The position numbers and the translations under genes are program-made. Of a DNA stretch of 64,000 bases, positions 54,834 through 62,926 are shown in pieces (positions within the stretch are counted from its first letter, which is position 1; each line of letters begins with the position of its first letter). This DNA is from Azospirillum oleiclasticum (GTDB taxonomy: Bacteria > Pseudomonadota > Alphaproteobacteria > Azospirillales > Azospirillaceae), in NCBI RefSeq assembly GCF_013423485.1, contig NZ_JABFFR010000028.1, forward strand, positions 62,001 through 126,000. Direction: 5' to 3'. The notes under the pieces were generated by a model, which was not told the DNA's origin, did not search any database, and saw only the letters and a program-made list of their open reading frames with translations.

Positions 54834-54863
54834 ACCCACCCGGTGCCAAGTCGCCGGGTGGGT
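54834..54863 (+). terminator. Terminator hairpin after glnZ
   Basis: A perfect ten-base-pair stem (ACCCACCCGG with CCGGGTGGGT) and ten-base loop lie 27 bases after the glnZ stop, followed by CGCTTTG. It makes glnZ a single-gene unit. Confidence 0.7.
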
Positions 54864-55040
54864 CGCTTTGCCGGACCGTGTCTTGTGCCAGGGCAACCCG
54901 GACATCCCGTCCGGAGCGTGCCCGGCGCTGTTAACCAAGCGCCCTTGTGCCGGGAGTACCCGCCCGATAAAATCCGCGCCATCCGTGCGGCATCCCACGC
55001 GCGCGCGGTCCGGGAAACGCGTACGGAAGCGGGATCGAGC

Positions 55041-56276
55041 GTGACGGCTATTTTTGATGCAATCCTGCCGGCCTCGGTCAACGACCGGCTGGAGCGGCTG
55101 ACCGATTATCCCTTCACCCGGCTGGCCCGGCTGCTGGCCGATGTGACGCCCAGCGCCAACGTGCAGCCGCGGGTGATGTCGGTGGGCGAGCCGCAGCACC
55201 CGCCCCCCGCGGTCATCGACGAGACCCTGCACGCCAACCGTCACCTGTGGGGCAAATACCCGCCGGTCAACGGAACGCCCGAGCTGCGCGCCGCGATCAC
55301 CGGCTGGCTGGGGCGGCGCTACGGGCTTCCGGTCGGCCTGATCGACGCCGACCGCGACATTTTGCCCGCTACCGGCACGCGCGAGGCGCTGTTCCTGCTG
55401 GCGCTGGCCGTGGTGCCGCGGAGCAAGGCCGGACGGACACCGGCCGTGCTGATGCCGAACCCCTTCTACGCGGTGTACGAGGGCGCCGGGCTGCTCGCCG
55501 GGGCCGACCCGGTGTTCCTGCCGGCGACGCGGGAGACGGGGTTCCTGCCCGACCTCGACGCGCTCGGCCCGGAGCTGCTGGAGCGCACGGCGCTGGTCTA
55601 CCTGTGCAGCCCCAGCAACCCGCAGGGGGCGGCGGCCGACCGGGCCTATCTGGCGCGCGCCATCGGGCTGGCCCGCCGCTACGGCTTCGTGCTGGCGGTG
55701 GACGAGTGTTACGCCGAGATCTGGCTGGACCGCCCGCCCGTGGGCGCGCTGGAGGTCGCGGCGGCGCTGCCCCACGACGGCCACCCGCTGGCCAACCTGC
55801 TGGTCTTCCACTCCCTGTCCAAGCGGTCGAGCGCCGCCGGCCTGCGTTCCGGCTTCGTGGCGGGCGACCCGGCGGTCATCGCCACCTTCTCGCGCGTGCG
55901 CAGCTATTCGCTGACCGGCATGCCGCTGCCGGTCTGCGCCGCCTCGGCCGCGCTGTGGAACGACGACGCGCATGTCGAGGAGAACCGGGCGCTCTACCGC
56001 GCCAAGTTCGAAGCGGCCGAGTCGGCGCTGCAGGGGCGGTTCGGCTACAGCCGTCCCGACGGCGGCTTCTTCCTGTGGCTGGATGTCGGCGACGGCGAGG
56101 CGGCGACGCGGAAGCTGTGGGCGGAGGGCGCCATCCGCGTGCTGCCCGGCGCCTATCTGTCCCGCCCGGTCCCCGGCGAGCCCGATCCGGGTGCCGCCTT
56201 CATCCGCGTCGCCCTGGTGCAGGACCCCGAAACGGTGGCGGACGCCTGCGCCGCCCTGGTGCGCATCCTTGATTGA
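55041..56276 (+). CDS. Class I PLP aminotransferase, DapC-like
   Basis: A 411-residue pyridoxal-phosphate enzyme. The conserved elements are YPPVNGTPELRAAITGWLGR, PNPFYAVYEGAG, SPSNPQGAAADRAYLARA, and the Schiff-base Lys in HSLSKRSSAAGLRSGF. The pattern resembles succinyldiaminopimelate aminotransferase (DapC) of the lysine/peptidoglycan pathway. Start GTG at 55041; no ATG gives a better N-terminus. It lies 234 bp after glnZ, separated by a terminator, and 55 bp before ftsK. Confidence 0.9.
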   Translation: MTAIFDAILPASVNDRLERLTDYPFTRLARLLADVTPSANVQPRVMSVGEPQHPPPAVIDETLHANRHLWGKYPPVNGTPELRAAITGWLGRRYGLPVGLIDADRDILPATGTREALFLLALAVVPRSKAGRTPAVLMPNPFYAVYEGAGLLAGADPVFLPATRETGFLPDLDALGPELLERTALVYLCSPSNPQGAAADRAYLARAIGLARRYGFVLAVDECYAEIWLDRPPVGALEVAAALPHDGHPLANLLVFHSLSKRSSAAGLRSGFVAGDPAVIATFSRVRSYSLTGMPLPVCAASAALWNDDAHVEENRALYRAKFEAAESALQGRFGYSRPDGGFFLWLDVGDGEAATRKLWAEGAIRVLPGAYLSRPVPGEPDPGAAFIRVALVQDPETVADACAALVRILD

Positions 56277-56331
56277 ACCACGCCCCCACGACCGATCCCG
56301 GCCACGGACGCGAAACGGCAAGGCCCGAGCG

Positions 56332-58854
56332 ATGACCACCCGCAGTCCCGACGCGAACCCGTCCGTGGCGACCTCGCGCCGCGCGGCCCGTCGGTCCGAG
56401 CGCAAGCCCTTCTTCTCCCCCGCCATGCGCGCCTTCGTCGCGGCGCGCACCTACGAGATGGGCGGCTTCGCGCTCGGTCTGGCCGGGCTGCTGCTGGTGG
56501 CGGTGCAGGCCACCTACACGCGCGGCGATCCGTCCTGGAACAGCGTTCCGGCGGGGGATGTGGCGATCGGCAACCTGTTCGGCCGGCCGGGCGCGGTGCT
56601 GGCCGACGTGATGGTGCAGGGGCTGGGCTTCGGCGGCTACGTCCTGGCCTTCCTGCCGCTGGCCTGGGGCTGGCGGCTCAGCCTGCACAAGCCGGTGCGA
56701 CACCCGCTGCTGCGGCTCCAGGCCGGAGTCGTCGGAATCGCGATGGCCGCGGTAGCCCTGGCCGGCATGACGACGGGGGAGGAGGATCCGCTGTCCCCCA
56801 ACCCCGGCGGCAGCGTCGGGCGGCTGTTGCTGGAGGGGCTGAACGCCGGCCTGTTCGACGGCGGCGCCCGCTCGCTGGTCGCCACCGGCGCCACCGCGGC
56901 GGCCGGGCTGTTCCTGTTCCTCGCCATCGGCGTCTCGCCGCGGGACTGGGTGACCAGCCTGCGCGACACCGCCGCCGGGATCGGCAACGCCAGGCGCGGC
57001 ATCCAGGACGGCATCGCCCGTCTGGCGGGGCTGGCGACCGGCGGTGTCGGGCGGCTGGCCGGTCTGGCCGGTGGTCTGATGCCGCAGCGTCGCGAAGCGC
57101 CGGAGACGGTGGCGGAACGGCGCGACCCGTCGCTTGACCGCGGCACCGACCCGGTCTTCGACTCGGGTCCCGTCTTCGACGACGAGCTTGCCCCGGTCAC
57201 CCGCAAGGCGCCGCCGGCGCCCGCCGCCGCCGGCGACGGGCCGCGCCGCAGCGTGTCCGTGGTCGCCCCGCCACAGCCGGCCAAGCCGAAGGCGGAGCAG
57301 GGCCGGCCCAGTGCCCCACCCCTGATTCCCGACGGCGAGGGCATCGAGCTGCCGCCGGTTGACCTTCTCCAGGCGCCGTCCCCCACCGCCAGGGCCGAAC
57401 GGCTGGACGAGGACTCTCTGCGCCGCAACGCCGAGGTGCTGGAGGGCGTGCTGTCCGACTTCGGCGTGCGCGGCGAGGTGCAGAAGGTCCACCCCGGCCC
57501 GGTCGTCACTCTGTACGAGCTGGAGCCGGCCCCCGGCACCAAATCGTCGCGCGTCATCGGGCTGGCCGACGACATCGCGCGGTCCATGAGTGCGGTGTCC
57601 GTGCGCGTGGCCGTGGTGCCCGGCCGCAACGTCATCGGCATCGAGCTGCCCAACGCCAAGCGGGAGACGGTGCTGCTGCGCGAGCTGCTGTCGTCGGACA
57701 GCTTCGGCAAGAGCCAGGGCAAGCTGGCGCTGGCGCTGGGCAAGGACATCGGCGGCCAGCCGGTGGTGGCCGACCTCGCCCGCTTCCCGCATCTGCTGGT
57801 GGCCGGCACCACCGGCTCGGGCAAGTCGGTGGCGGTCAACACGATGATCCTGTCGTTGCTCTACCGGCTGCCGCCCGACCGCTGCCGCTTCATCATGATC
57901 GACCCCAAGATGCTGGAGCTGTCGGTCTACGAAGGCATCCCCCATCTGCTCGCCCCCGTCGTCACCGACCCCAAGAAGGCGGTCGTGGCGCTGAAATGGA
58001 CGGTGCGGGAGATGGAGGACCGCTACCGCAACATGTCCAAGCTGGGCGTGCGCAACATCGAGGGCTACAACGCCCGCCTGCGCGAGGCGCGGGAGGAGGG
58101 GGAGCTTCTCACCCGCAAGGTGCAGACCGGCTTCGACCCCGACACCGGCAAGCCGCTGTTCGAGGAGCAGCCGCTCGACCTGATCGAGCTGCCCTACATC
58201 GTGGTCATCGTGGACGAGATGGCCGACCTGATGCTGGTCGCCGGCAAGGACATCGAGGCGGCCATCCAGCGCCTTGCCCAGATGGCGCGCGCCGCCGGCA
58301 TCCACCTGATCATGGCGACCCAGCGCCCCTCGGTGGACGTGATCACCGGCACCATCAAGGCCAACTTCCCGACCCGCATCAGCTTCCAGGTGACCAGCAA
58401 GATCGACAGCCGCACCATCCTGGGCGAACAGGGGGCCGAGCAGCTCCTCGGCCAGGGCGACATGCTCTACATGGCCGGCGGCGGCCGCATCACCCGCGTG
58501 CACGGCCCCTTCGTCTCCGACGGCGAGGTCGAGCAGGTCGTGAGGTTCCTGAAGGCGCAGGGCGAGCCCAGCTACGTCGACGCCATCACCGAGGAGGACG
58601 AGGACGCCGAGGGCGGTTCCTACGACGACGGCGGATCGGGCGGTGCGTCGGGCTCCGGCGACGAGCTGTACGACAAGGCGGTCGCGGTGGTGTGCCGGGA
58701 GCGCAAGGCCAGCACCAGCTTCATCCAGCGCCAGCTCCGCATCGGCTACAACTCCGCCGCCCGCCTGATCGAGCGCATGGAGCTGGAGGGCGTCGTCAGC
58801 AAGCCCAACCACTCCGGCAAGCGCGAGGTTCTCGCCCGCAACATCGAGGAGTGA
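56332..58854 (+). CDS. ftsK: DNA translocase FtsK
   Basis: An 840-residue chromosome-segregation motor of the division septum. An N-terminal four-helix membrane part (about 35-210) and a Pro/Ala-rich linker (about 230-360) precede the motor: Walker A VAGTTGSGKSVAVN, Walker B YIVVIVDEMADLM, and ATQRPSVDVITGTIKANFPT. The gamma winged-helix domain, which reads KOPS DNA, ends the protein (VVCRERKASTSFIQRQLRIG, RLIERMELEGVVS). The membrane linker is shorter than in E. coli (1329 residues), as usual in alphaproteobacteria. ATG at 56332. Confidence 0.97.
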   Translation: MTTRSPDANPSVATSRRAARRSERKPFFSPAMRAFVAARTYEMGGFALGLAGLLLVAVQATYTRGDPSWNSVPAGDVAIGNLFGRPGAVLADVMVQGLGFGGYVLAFLPLAWGWRLSLHKPVRHPLLRLQAGVVGIAMAAVALAGMTTGEEDPLSPNPGGSVGRLLLEGLNAGLFDGGARSLVATGATAAAGLFLFLAIGVSPRDWVTSLRDTAAGIGNARRGIQDGIARLAGLATGGVGRLAGLAGGLMPQRREAPETVAERRDPSLDRGTDPVFDSGPVFDDELAPVTRKAPPAPAAAGDGPRRSVSVVAPPQPAKPKAEQGRPSAPPLIPDGEGIELPPVDLLQAPSPTARAERLDEDSLRRNAEVLEGVLSDFGVRGEVQKVHPGPVVTLYELEPAPGTKSSRVIGLADDIARSMSAVSVRVAVVPGRNVIGIELPNAKRETVLLRELLSSDSFGKSQGKLALALGKDIGGQPVVADLARFPHLLVAGTTGSGKSVAVNTMILSLLYRLPPDRCRFIMIDPKMLELSVYEGIPHLLAPVVTDPKKAVVALKWTVREMEDRYRNMSKLGVRNIEGYNARLREAREEGELLTRKVQTGFDPDTGKPLFEEQPLDLIELPYIVVIVDEMADLMLVAGKDIEAAIQRLAQMARAAGIHLIMATQRPSVDVITGTIKANFPTRISFQVTSKIDSRTILGEQGAEQLLGQGDMLYMAGGGRITRVHGPFVSDGEVEQVVRFLKAQGEPSYVDAITEEDEDAEGGSYDDGGSGGASGSGDELYDKAVAVVCRERKASTSFIQRQLRIGYNSAARLIERMELEGVVSKPNHSGKREVLARNIEE

Positions 58855-58950
58855 CAGGTCGGCGGGCCGGTGCCGGACCGGCTCGACATTGTGATTCATT
58901 CGATTGTGTTGCTATTGATCCCGGTCACGGACACAGCGCAGGACACCGGG

Positions 58951-60438
58951 ATGAGCAGCGACGCGCCCGCCACGGACGGCACCTCCCTCACCACCGACAC
59001 GGCGTCCCTTGTCCTGAGGACCGACCCGGCGCTGCTGCCGGTGCTGCACGGCTTCATCACCGGCATGGCCGCGGCGAGCGGTCTGCCGGAGCGCGCCGGC
59101 GCCATGCTGGCGCTCGCCACCGAGGAGGCCGCGGCGAACGTCATCGAGCACGCCTACGGCGGTGACCGGACGCGGGACTACACCGTCCTGTGGCGCACGG
59201 CGCCGGACGGGGTGGAGGTCGCGGTGCGCGACAAGGGCATCCCTTTCGACACCGAGCGGCTGCTGCCCTTCCAACTCGGCGGTTCGGCGGACGACACCAA
59301 CGCCGCGGGGCTGGGGCTGCATCTCATGCGGTCGGCTGTGGATGGCGTGCGCATGCTCAACCTGGGGCGCAAGGGCAAGGAGCTGGTGCTGGTGAAGCGC
59401 CACGCGGTCGCACGCCCCCCGGCAACCCCACGGGCGGAGGAGCCGGCCGCGGTCGGGCCGGTGCCGGTCACCATACGCCCGATGCGGCCGGACGAGGCGG
59501 TGGAGGCGGCGCGCTGCATCTGGCGCTGCTTCGAGTACAGCTACCCGTACGAGGACATCTTCCACCCCGACCGCGTGCGCGCGATGATCGAGGCCGGCCA
59601 TCTCGTCTCCGCCGTCGCCGAGGCGGAGGGGATCGGCATCGTCGGGCATGTCGGGCTGAAGCCCGTCGCCGGCATGCCGCGCCACAAGGAGGTCAGCATG
59701 CTCGCGGTGGAGCCCCGTTTCCGCCGCGACGGCATGGCGCAGCGGCTGACCCGCTTCATCGTCGACCACGCCGCGACGCTCGACCTTGACGGGCTGGTCG
59801 CGGAGGCCGTGACCACCCATCCCGGCAGCCAGGCGGTCGCCGCACAGGTCGGGTTGAAGGCCTGCGCCCTGCTGATCGGCGAGGTCCCGCCCCTGACCTT
59901 CACGGGGTTCGACGACGTGCGTCAGCGGGAGTCGCTGGTGCTGTGCCACCACCTCCTGCGCCAGCGCGATGCGGTGGCCGTGCATGTTCCGGCGCACCTG
60001 GAAGCGGTGACGGCGACGATCTACGCCGAGACCGGGCTCGCCGTGCGCGTGGTGGCGGGCGCAGCAACGCCGCCGGAGGCACCATCCGTCGTCGACATGG
60101 ACTTCTCGCGCGTCGCGGCGCGGCTGCACCTGCTCGTGTTGTCGGTGGGCGGCGACATCGGTCAGCGTCTGAACATCGCCCAGCGGGAAGCCATCGCGCT
60201 GCGGGCGGACGTGTTCGATGTGCTGGTCCGGCTGGAGGACGAGGCCGCACCGGCGGCGATCGCGGCGGCCGAGGAGATGGGCGCCCGCTTCATCGGTCTG
60301 CGCCCGGCGACCGCCCACGGCGACCTTGCGCTGTTCCGGCTGTTCCTGGGGCGCGCGGTGGATCTGGCCGCGCTGAAGCTGTTCACCCGCACGGCACGGC
60401 GCCTGCGGGAGGGGATCGCCGGGGGCTGGAGGGCGTGA
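58951..60438 (+). CDS. RsbW-like ATP-binding domain fused to GNAT acetyltransferase
   Basis: A 495-residue two-part protein. Residues about 15-150 form an anti-sigma-factor-type kinase fold: N-box LATEEAAANVIEHAYGG, G1 VRDKGIPFD and G2 AAGLGLHLMRSAVDG. Residues about 170-320 are a GNAT acetyltransferase (VTIRPMRPDEAVEAARC, VEPRFRRDGMAQRLTRFI, which holds the acetyl-CoA-binding R/Q-x-x-G-x-A-like loop). The last about 150 residues (VVDMDFSRVAARLHLLVLSV and onward) are of unknown fold. A serine kinase/anti-sigma-like module joined to an acetyltransferase suggests a regulator that acts on a protein partner. It lies 96 bp after ftsK and is convergent with the methyltransferase genes. Confidence 0.86.
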   Translation: MSSDAPATDGTSLTTDTASLVLRTDPALLPVLHGFITGMAAASGLPERAGAMLALATEEAAANVIEHAYGGDRTRDYTVLWRTAPDGVEVAVRDKGIPFDTERLLPFQLGGSADDTNAAGLGLHLMRSAVDGVRMLNLGRKGKELVLVKRHAVARPPATPRAEEPAAVGPVPVTIRPMRPDEAVEAARCIWRCFEYSYPYEDIFHPDRVRAMIEAGHLVSAVAEAEGIGIVGHVGLKPVAGMPRHKEVSMLAVEPRFRRDGMAQRLTRFIVDHAATLDLDGLVAEAVTTHPGSQAVAAQVGLKACALLIGEVPPLTFTGFDDVRQRESLVLCHHLLRQRDAVAVHVPAHLEAVTATIYAETGLAVRVVAGAATPPEAPSVVDMDFSRVAARLHLLVLSVGGDIGQRLNIAQREAIALRADVFDVLVRLEDEAAPAAIAAAEEMGARFIGLRPATAHGDLALFRLFLGRAVDLAALKLFTRTARRLREGIAGGWRA

Positions 60439-60445
60439 TTCCGGT

Positions 60446-60470
60446 GAGCCGGGGCGGTGCCCCCCGGCTC
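60446..60470. terminator. Bidirectional hairpin between convergent genes
   Basis: A nine-base-pair perfect stem (GAGCCGGGG with CCCCGGCTC) with a seven-base loop fills the 33-bp gap between the fusion protein and the minus-strand methyltransferase stop. Likely ends both transcripts. Confidence 0.75.
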
Positions 60471-60471
60471 C

Positions 60472-61680
60472 TCACAGCGTCACGATTTCCGGCCGGCAGC
60501 CCAGCGTCTCCAGGTCGCGGGCGACCTCGGCGCGGTAGAGGGGGTTCATCACCACCACCAGATCCGGGGCCAGGGCGGCGACCTCGGCCGGGGAGACGAT
60601 GCGGTGGCCGGAGCCCGGCAGGAAGCAGCCGTGCCGGTGCGGGTTGATGTCGGCGACGCAGGCCACCTCGTCGCCGATGCCCACCGTGGTCACGAAGGAC
60701 ACCGCCTTGGAGCCGGAGCCCCAGAGTGCCACCCGCCGCCTCTGCCGCTGCGACGCCGCCAGCCGCTCCCGCCAGTCGCGGCGCAGGGCGTCCACCCCGC
60801 GGGAAAAGCTCAAGGCGCGGTGGCGCAGCGCGGCCACGCCGCCGGGCGCCATCGGCTCCGGTGCCGTGCGGCCAGGGCGGGCGGCGATCATCAGGTACTG
60901 GCCGCCATAGCCGGTCCACACATCCTCCACGGCGAAGCCCTCGCGCCGGAACAGCCCGGCGAGGCTGTCGGCCGTGAAGTAGGAGACATGCTCGTAATAG
61001 ACGTCCCAGAAGGCGACGTCGTCGAGGATGCGCCCGGCGTCCGGCACCATGAAGAACACGCCCGTGTCGCGGTCGCCGATCAGCCGCCGCACCGCGCGCA
61101 CGAAGCCGGCGACGTCGTACACATGCTCCAGCGTCATCTTGCAGCAGACGAGCGCGCCGGGGTCGGCCGGTGTGTTCTCGTCGAAATACTCCGGGATCAC
61201 CCGCACGCGCCTTGCGGTGTCGGCGTCCAGCCGGCCGGGGACATAGCCGGGGTCGTAGCCCAGCCCCTCCGCCGCGCCGGCCCCGACGAGCAGGGCCAGG
61301 AACTCGCCCTTGCCGCAGCCGATCTCCAGCACCCGCGCGCCACGCAGCGCGAAGCGCTCCGTCAGCTCGGCGGCGAGAGCGCGGTGGAAGGCGGTGAAGG
61401 TCGGCGAATAGCCCTGCGTCTCCTCGTAGCCGGCGGCGTAGACGGTGCGGCCCGGCCGCCAGGCGGCGTTGAACAGGAAGCCGCAGGCGCCGCACAGGCA
61501 CAGCTCCAGCGCCGCGGTGGGAAAGGCCAGTGCGGCATCGCGCGTGTCCACCAGCATGCAGCTGTTGGTCGGAATGCCGGACAGCCGGTAGACCGGCTCG
61601 GCACCCGGCGCACCACAGGCCGGGCAGTGCCGGCCACCCGCCGGGGCCGGTGCATCGGGGGAGTCGGCGGCGAGCGTCAT
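60472..61680 (-). CDS. SAM-dependent C-methyltransferase with zinc motif (402 aa)
   Basis: Probable sugar-nucleotide methyltransferase. The N-terminal Cys cluster (HCPACGAPGAEP, LCLCGACGF) fits the zinc-binding Methyltransf_13 domain. A Rossmann SAM domain follows (about 105-235; ARVLEIGCGKGEFLALLVGA, CKMTLEHVYDVAGFV), and a C-terminal domain (about 300-402; VALWGSGSKAVSFVTTVGIG, NPHRHGCFLPGSGHRIVSP) of the Methyltransf_14 kind closes it. Its ATG overlaps the stop of its upstream neighbour (ATGA at 61677-61680), so the pair is translationally coupled. Confidence 0.87.
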   Translation of the reverse strand: MTLAADSPDAPAPAGGRHCPACGAPGAEPVYRLSGIPTNSCMLVDTRDAALAFPTAALELCLCGACGFLFNAAWRPGRTVYAAGYEETQGYSPTFTAFHRALAAELTERFALRGARVLEIGCGKGEFLALLVGAGAAEGLGYDPGYVPGRLDADTARRVRVIPEYFDENTPADPGALVCCKMTLEHVYDVAGFVRAVRRLIGDRDTGVFFMVPDAGRILDDVAFWDVYYEHVSYFTADSLAGLFRREGFAVEDVWTGYGGQYLMIAARPGRTAPEPMAPGGVAALRHRALSFSRGVDALRRDWRERLAASQRQRRRVALWGSGSKAVSFVTTVGIGDEVACVADINPHRHGCFLPGSGHRIVSPAEVAALAPDLVVVMNPLYRAEVARDLETLGCRPEIVTL

Positions 61681-62903
61681 GCGACGATCCTCACCTCCGG
61701 CACCGGCACGATGAAGCGTCCGCCAGCCTCGCGGTAGCCGCGTTGCTGCTCCAGGATCTCGTCGGCGAAGTTCCAGGTCAGCAGCAGCACATAGTCCGGC
61801 CGATCCTCCATCAGCGCATCGACGGGGCGGATGGGCAGGTGCTTGCCCGGCATGAAGCGGCCGTGCTTGTGGTGGTTGCGGTCCACCACATAGTCGATCA
61901 GCTCGGCCCCGATTCCGGCGACATTGATCAGCGTCGTGCCCTTGGCCGCGGCGCCGTAGGCGGCGATGCGGGCACCGCCGGCCCGGAGGGTGCGCAGACG
62001 TTCGGTCAGAGAGTCCCGCAGTGCCTCCACGCGCCGGGCGAAACCGGCGTAATAGCCGATGCGGTCCAGCCCCGCCGCCCGCTCCTCCGCCAGCAGGGCG
62101 GTGACCGCCTCGCTCGGAGCGCGGCGATGGCCGACATGGATCCGCAGCGAGCCGCCATGGATGGGCAGCCGCACCACGTCGTTCACCGACAGCCCGTGCC
62201 GCGCCATCAGCCCGACCAGCGCCGTCAGCGAGAAGTAGCAGAGGTGCTGGTGGTAGATCGTGTCGAACTCCACATGGTCGATCAGGTCGCGGACATAAGG
62301 CATCTCGATGGACGCCACCCCGTCCTCCGCCAGCAGGATGCCGACGCCAGCCACCACGTCGTTCAGCCCGGCGACGTGGGCCAGCACGTTGTTGGCGATG
62401 ATGACGTCGGCCGGCCCGCGCTCCGCCACGATCGAGCGGGCGAGCGCGCTGTCGAAGAAGGCCTCCAGCGTCGGCACGCCGGCGGCGCTCGCGGCGGCGG
62501 CGGGGCCGGTGGCCGGGTCGACGCCCAGCACCGGGATCCCGGCCTCCACGAAATTGCGCAGCAGGTAGCCGTCGTTGCTGGCGATCTCCACCACCAGACG
62601 GCCGGGGCCGAGCTTGCGGCGCCGGATCAGGTCCAGCGCGTTGTCGCGGGAATGCGCGAGCAGCGCCGGCGAGAAGGAGGAGTAATAGGGATAGTCGCGG
62701 GTGAACAGCTCCTCCGGCGGTACGGTGTAGTCGATCTGCACCAGCGCGCAGGCCGGGCAGAAGACCACGGTGAGCGGGTAGGCCGGCTCCGGCCCGTCCA
62801 GCCCCGTGGGGGAGACCAGCCGATCCGCCACCGGCACGCGGCCGAGGTCGAGCACGGGCAGAAGCTCCGCCCCGCCGCAGGCGCGGCAGCGGTCGATGTG
62901 CAT
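61677..62903 (-). CDS. SAM-dependent C-methyltransferase of NDP-sugar type (408 aa)
   Basis: A paralogue of the next gene with the same three-part layout: zinc motif CRACGGAELLPVLDLGRVPV plus the second Cys pair FCPACALVQ; SAM domain (VVEIASNDGYLLRNFVEAGI, ADVIIANNVLAHVAGLNDVV); and C-terminal domain with YGAAAKGTTLINVAGIGAEL and VVDRNHHKHGRFMPGKHLPI. These match NDP-hexose 3-C-methyltransferases (TylCIII type). GGGAGACC precedes ATG 62903. Together with the epimerase it points to synthesis of an unusual branched deoxysugar for a surface polysaccharide. Confidence 0.9.
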   Translation of the reverse strand: MHIDRCRACGGAELLPVLDLGRVPVADRLVSPTGLDGPEPAYPLTVVFCPACALVQIDYTVPPEELFTRDYPYYSSFSPALLAHSRDNALDLIRRRKLGPGRLVVEIASNDGYLLRNFVEAGIPVLGVDPATGPAAAASAAGVPTLEAFFDSALARSIVAERGPADVIIANNVLAHVAGLNDVVAGVGILLAEDGVASIEMPYVRDLIDHVEFDTIYHQHLCYFSLTALVGLMARHGLSVNDVVRLPIHGGSLRIHVGHRRAPSEAVTALLAEERAAGLDRIGYYAGFARRVEALRDSLTERLRTLRAGGARIAAYGAAAKGTTLINVAGIGAELIDYVVDRNHHKHGRFMPGKHLPIRPVDALMEDRPDYVLLLTWNFADEILEQQRGYREAGGRFIVPVPEVRIVA

Positions 62904-62926
62904 GGCAGGGTCTCCCGGGGATGGCG

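Noticed and set aside
56200..58899. 899-codon minus-strand frame opposite ftsK
   Set aside because: His/Gln/Arg-rich shadow of FtsK codons; no domain.
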